Assembly: GCF_013409255.1 (NCBI RefSeq)
Contig: NZ_JACCAS010000001.1
Coordinates: 2,294,001 to 2,358,000 of the forward strand
Direction: 5' to 3'
Source: Paraburkholderia bryophila
GTDB lineage: Bacteria; Pseudomonadota; Gammaproteobacteria; Burkholderiales; Burkholderiaceae
DNA: 64,000 bases
Of this stretch, positions 63,347 to 64,000 are shown piece by piece (position 1 is the stretch's first letter; every line of letters begins with the position of its first letter). The position numbers and the translations under genes were made by a program. The notes under the pieces were generated by a model. That model had not been told where the DNA came from and searched no databases. It saw only the letters and a list, made by a program, of their open reading frames with translations.

Positions 63347-64000
63347 TCAAGCGAGCAACGCCGCTTGCTGCTCGATACCGTCGAGCATGGCATTGCATTT
63401 GTCGATCAGCGCGAGCCCATCCAGGCGCACTCGCTCGGGTGATTCAACGCCGATAACGCGACGGTACGCGTCGAGCGTATTCAGCAAAGGCGGGTACTGC
63501 AGCACGCTTGCCGCCCCAGCCACCCGGTGCACCCATTCGCGCACACGCTCAGTTTCGACGCGCTCGAGCATCGGCGACAACGACGCCATATCTTCGCGCA
63601 CCGAGGAAACGAACGAGTCGAGCAATGCCTTGACGGTCGACTCGCTTCCCCAAAGTTGCGTCATGTAACTCAGATCGACTGGGATGAACGGCTCGGCGGT
63701 GCGCGCTGCGACAACTCCGTCTCCGGCGGTGGCCGTCGTGCCGACTGCCTCCGCGGACGCGGCTTGTCGCGTACTGTCGGTGCCGAACCAGCGGCTCAGA
63801 TAATCGCGCAGCGTGGCGAGCCGGGTCGGCTTCACCAGGCTGTCGTCCATCCCGGCTTCGCGACACAGATTCAGGTCTTCAGGGGCGGTGTTCGCCGTGA
63901 TACCCAGAATCGGCAGTCGATAAGCCCCGCCCGCCTCCAGTTCGCGAATGCGCCGCGTGAGTTCATAGCCGGACAGGTTCGGCATGTGGCAATCAGTGAT
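63347..64000 (-). CDS. Hybrid sensor kinase, C-terminal receiver and Hpt domains (partial)
   Basis: The gene enters from the right edge; about 217 residues are visible. They begin in a response-regulator receiver, ITDCHMPNLSGYELTRRIRE, whose Asp in TDCHMP is the phosphate acceptor, and whose Lys is in DDSLVKPTRL. A Hpt domain follows (about 110-212) with the phospho-histidine in REWVHRVAGAASVL. This tail resembles EvgS/BvgS-type hybrids that relay phosphate to a separate regulator. No partner is in the window. Confidence 0.9.
   Translation of the reverse strand: MTDCHMPNLSGYELTRRIRELEAGGAYRLPILGITANTAPEDLNLCREAGMDDSLVKPTRLATLRDYLSRWFGTDSTRQAASAEAVGTTATAGDGVVAARTAEPFIPVDLSYMTQLWGSESTVKALLDSFVSSVREDMASLSPMLERVETERVREWVHRVAGAASVLQYPPLLNTLDAYRRVIGVESPERVRLDGLALIDKCNAMLDGIEQQAALLA

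Noticed and set aside
1..64000. tRNA or rRNA genes
   Set aside because: I found no cloverleaf with TTCGANNC-type loops or rRNA signatures in any intergenic region.

Overview
The window looks like chromosomal DNA of a Burkholderia-type beta-proteobacterium, most probably Paraburkholderia. It is GC-rich and densely coded, with strong G/C bias at third codon positions. Supporting signs are a Burkholderia-style LptD, DUF4148- and CHRD-type secreted proteins, a Burkholderia-type porin and the ubiE-ubiJ-ubiB cluster. About 53 protein genes are supported. I see no tRNA, rRNA, CRISPR array, prophage or transposase gene. Assignments rest on motif and family recognition by eye; nothing was searched.

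Layout, left to right. (1) 1-4 kb: the C-terminal barrel of an autotransporter, a trimeric porin and a DMT exporter. (2) 4-14.5 kb: envelope biogenesis, with lptD-surA-pdxA-rsmA on the minus strand and, divergently, the cell-wall sugar recycling pair amgK-murU, then an Atm1-type ABC transporter and an acyl-CoA thioesterase. (3) 14.5-24.8 kb: two LysR regulators, one divergent from a GST gene and one from an MFS exporter, a triple-PAS GGDEF-EAL protein, a nitrate-reductase-associated protein divergent from fdhD, and two small proteins. (4) 24.8-32.2 kb: a beta-oxidation operon (TetR regulator, acyl-CoA dehydrogenase, 3-hydroxyacyl-CoA dehydrogenase/hydratase, thiolase, enoyl-CoA hydratase) with an 18-bp perfect palindrome upstream. 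(5) 32.3-39.2 kb: a TPR-glycosyltransferase, then fmdB-DUF502-aspS and nudB-clsB. (6) 39.3-49.3 kb: a minus-strand run holding a giant FAD/Fe-S oxidoreductase, HIT and DUF971 proteins, ubiE, a Tim44-domain gene, ubiJ, ubiB and a methyltransferase.

(7) 49.3-53.8 kb: ilvA, a 5'-nucleotidase and queF in a tight plus-strand operon, followed by the most unusual non-coding feature of the window. This is a 664-bp, almost completely self-complementary element: 131-bp arms that match at 127 positions, each carrying a 34-bp perfect palindrome. It sits between the convergent queF and ridA genes. (8) 53.8-58.1 kb: a probable D-amino-acid locus with RidA, N-acyl-D-amino-acid deacylase, an RpiR/SIS regulator and, divergently, a fold-type III PLP enzyme. 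(9) 58.1-64 kb: a MarR-linked drug exporter, an EcsC protein overlapping an esterase tail to tail, a CHRD protein, an orphan plus-strand terminator that may end a small RNA, and the C-terminal end of a hybrid sensor kinase.

The points I would look at first are the inverted-repeat element at 53.1-53.75 kb, the intrinsic terminator placed almost on the ubiJ start codon, the PsrA-like palindrome before the fatty-acid operon, and the orphan terminator near 63.2 kb.
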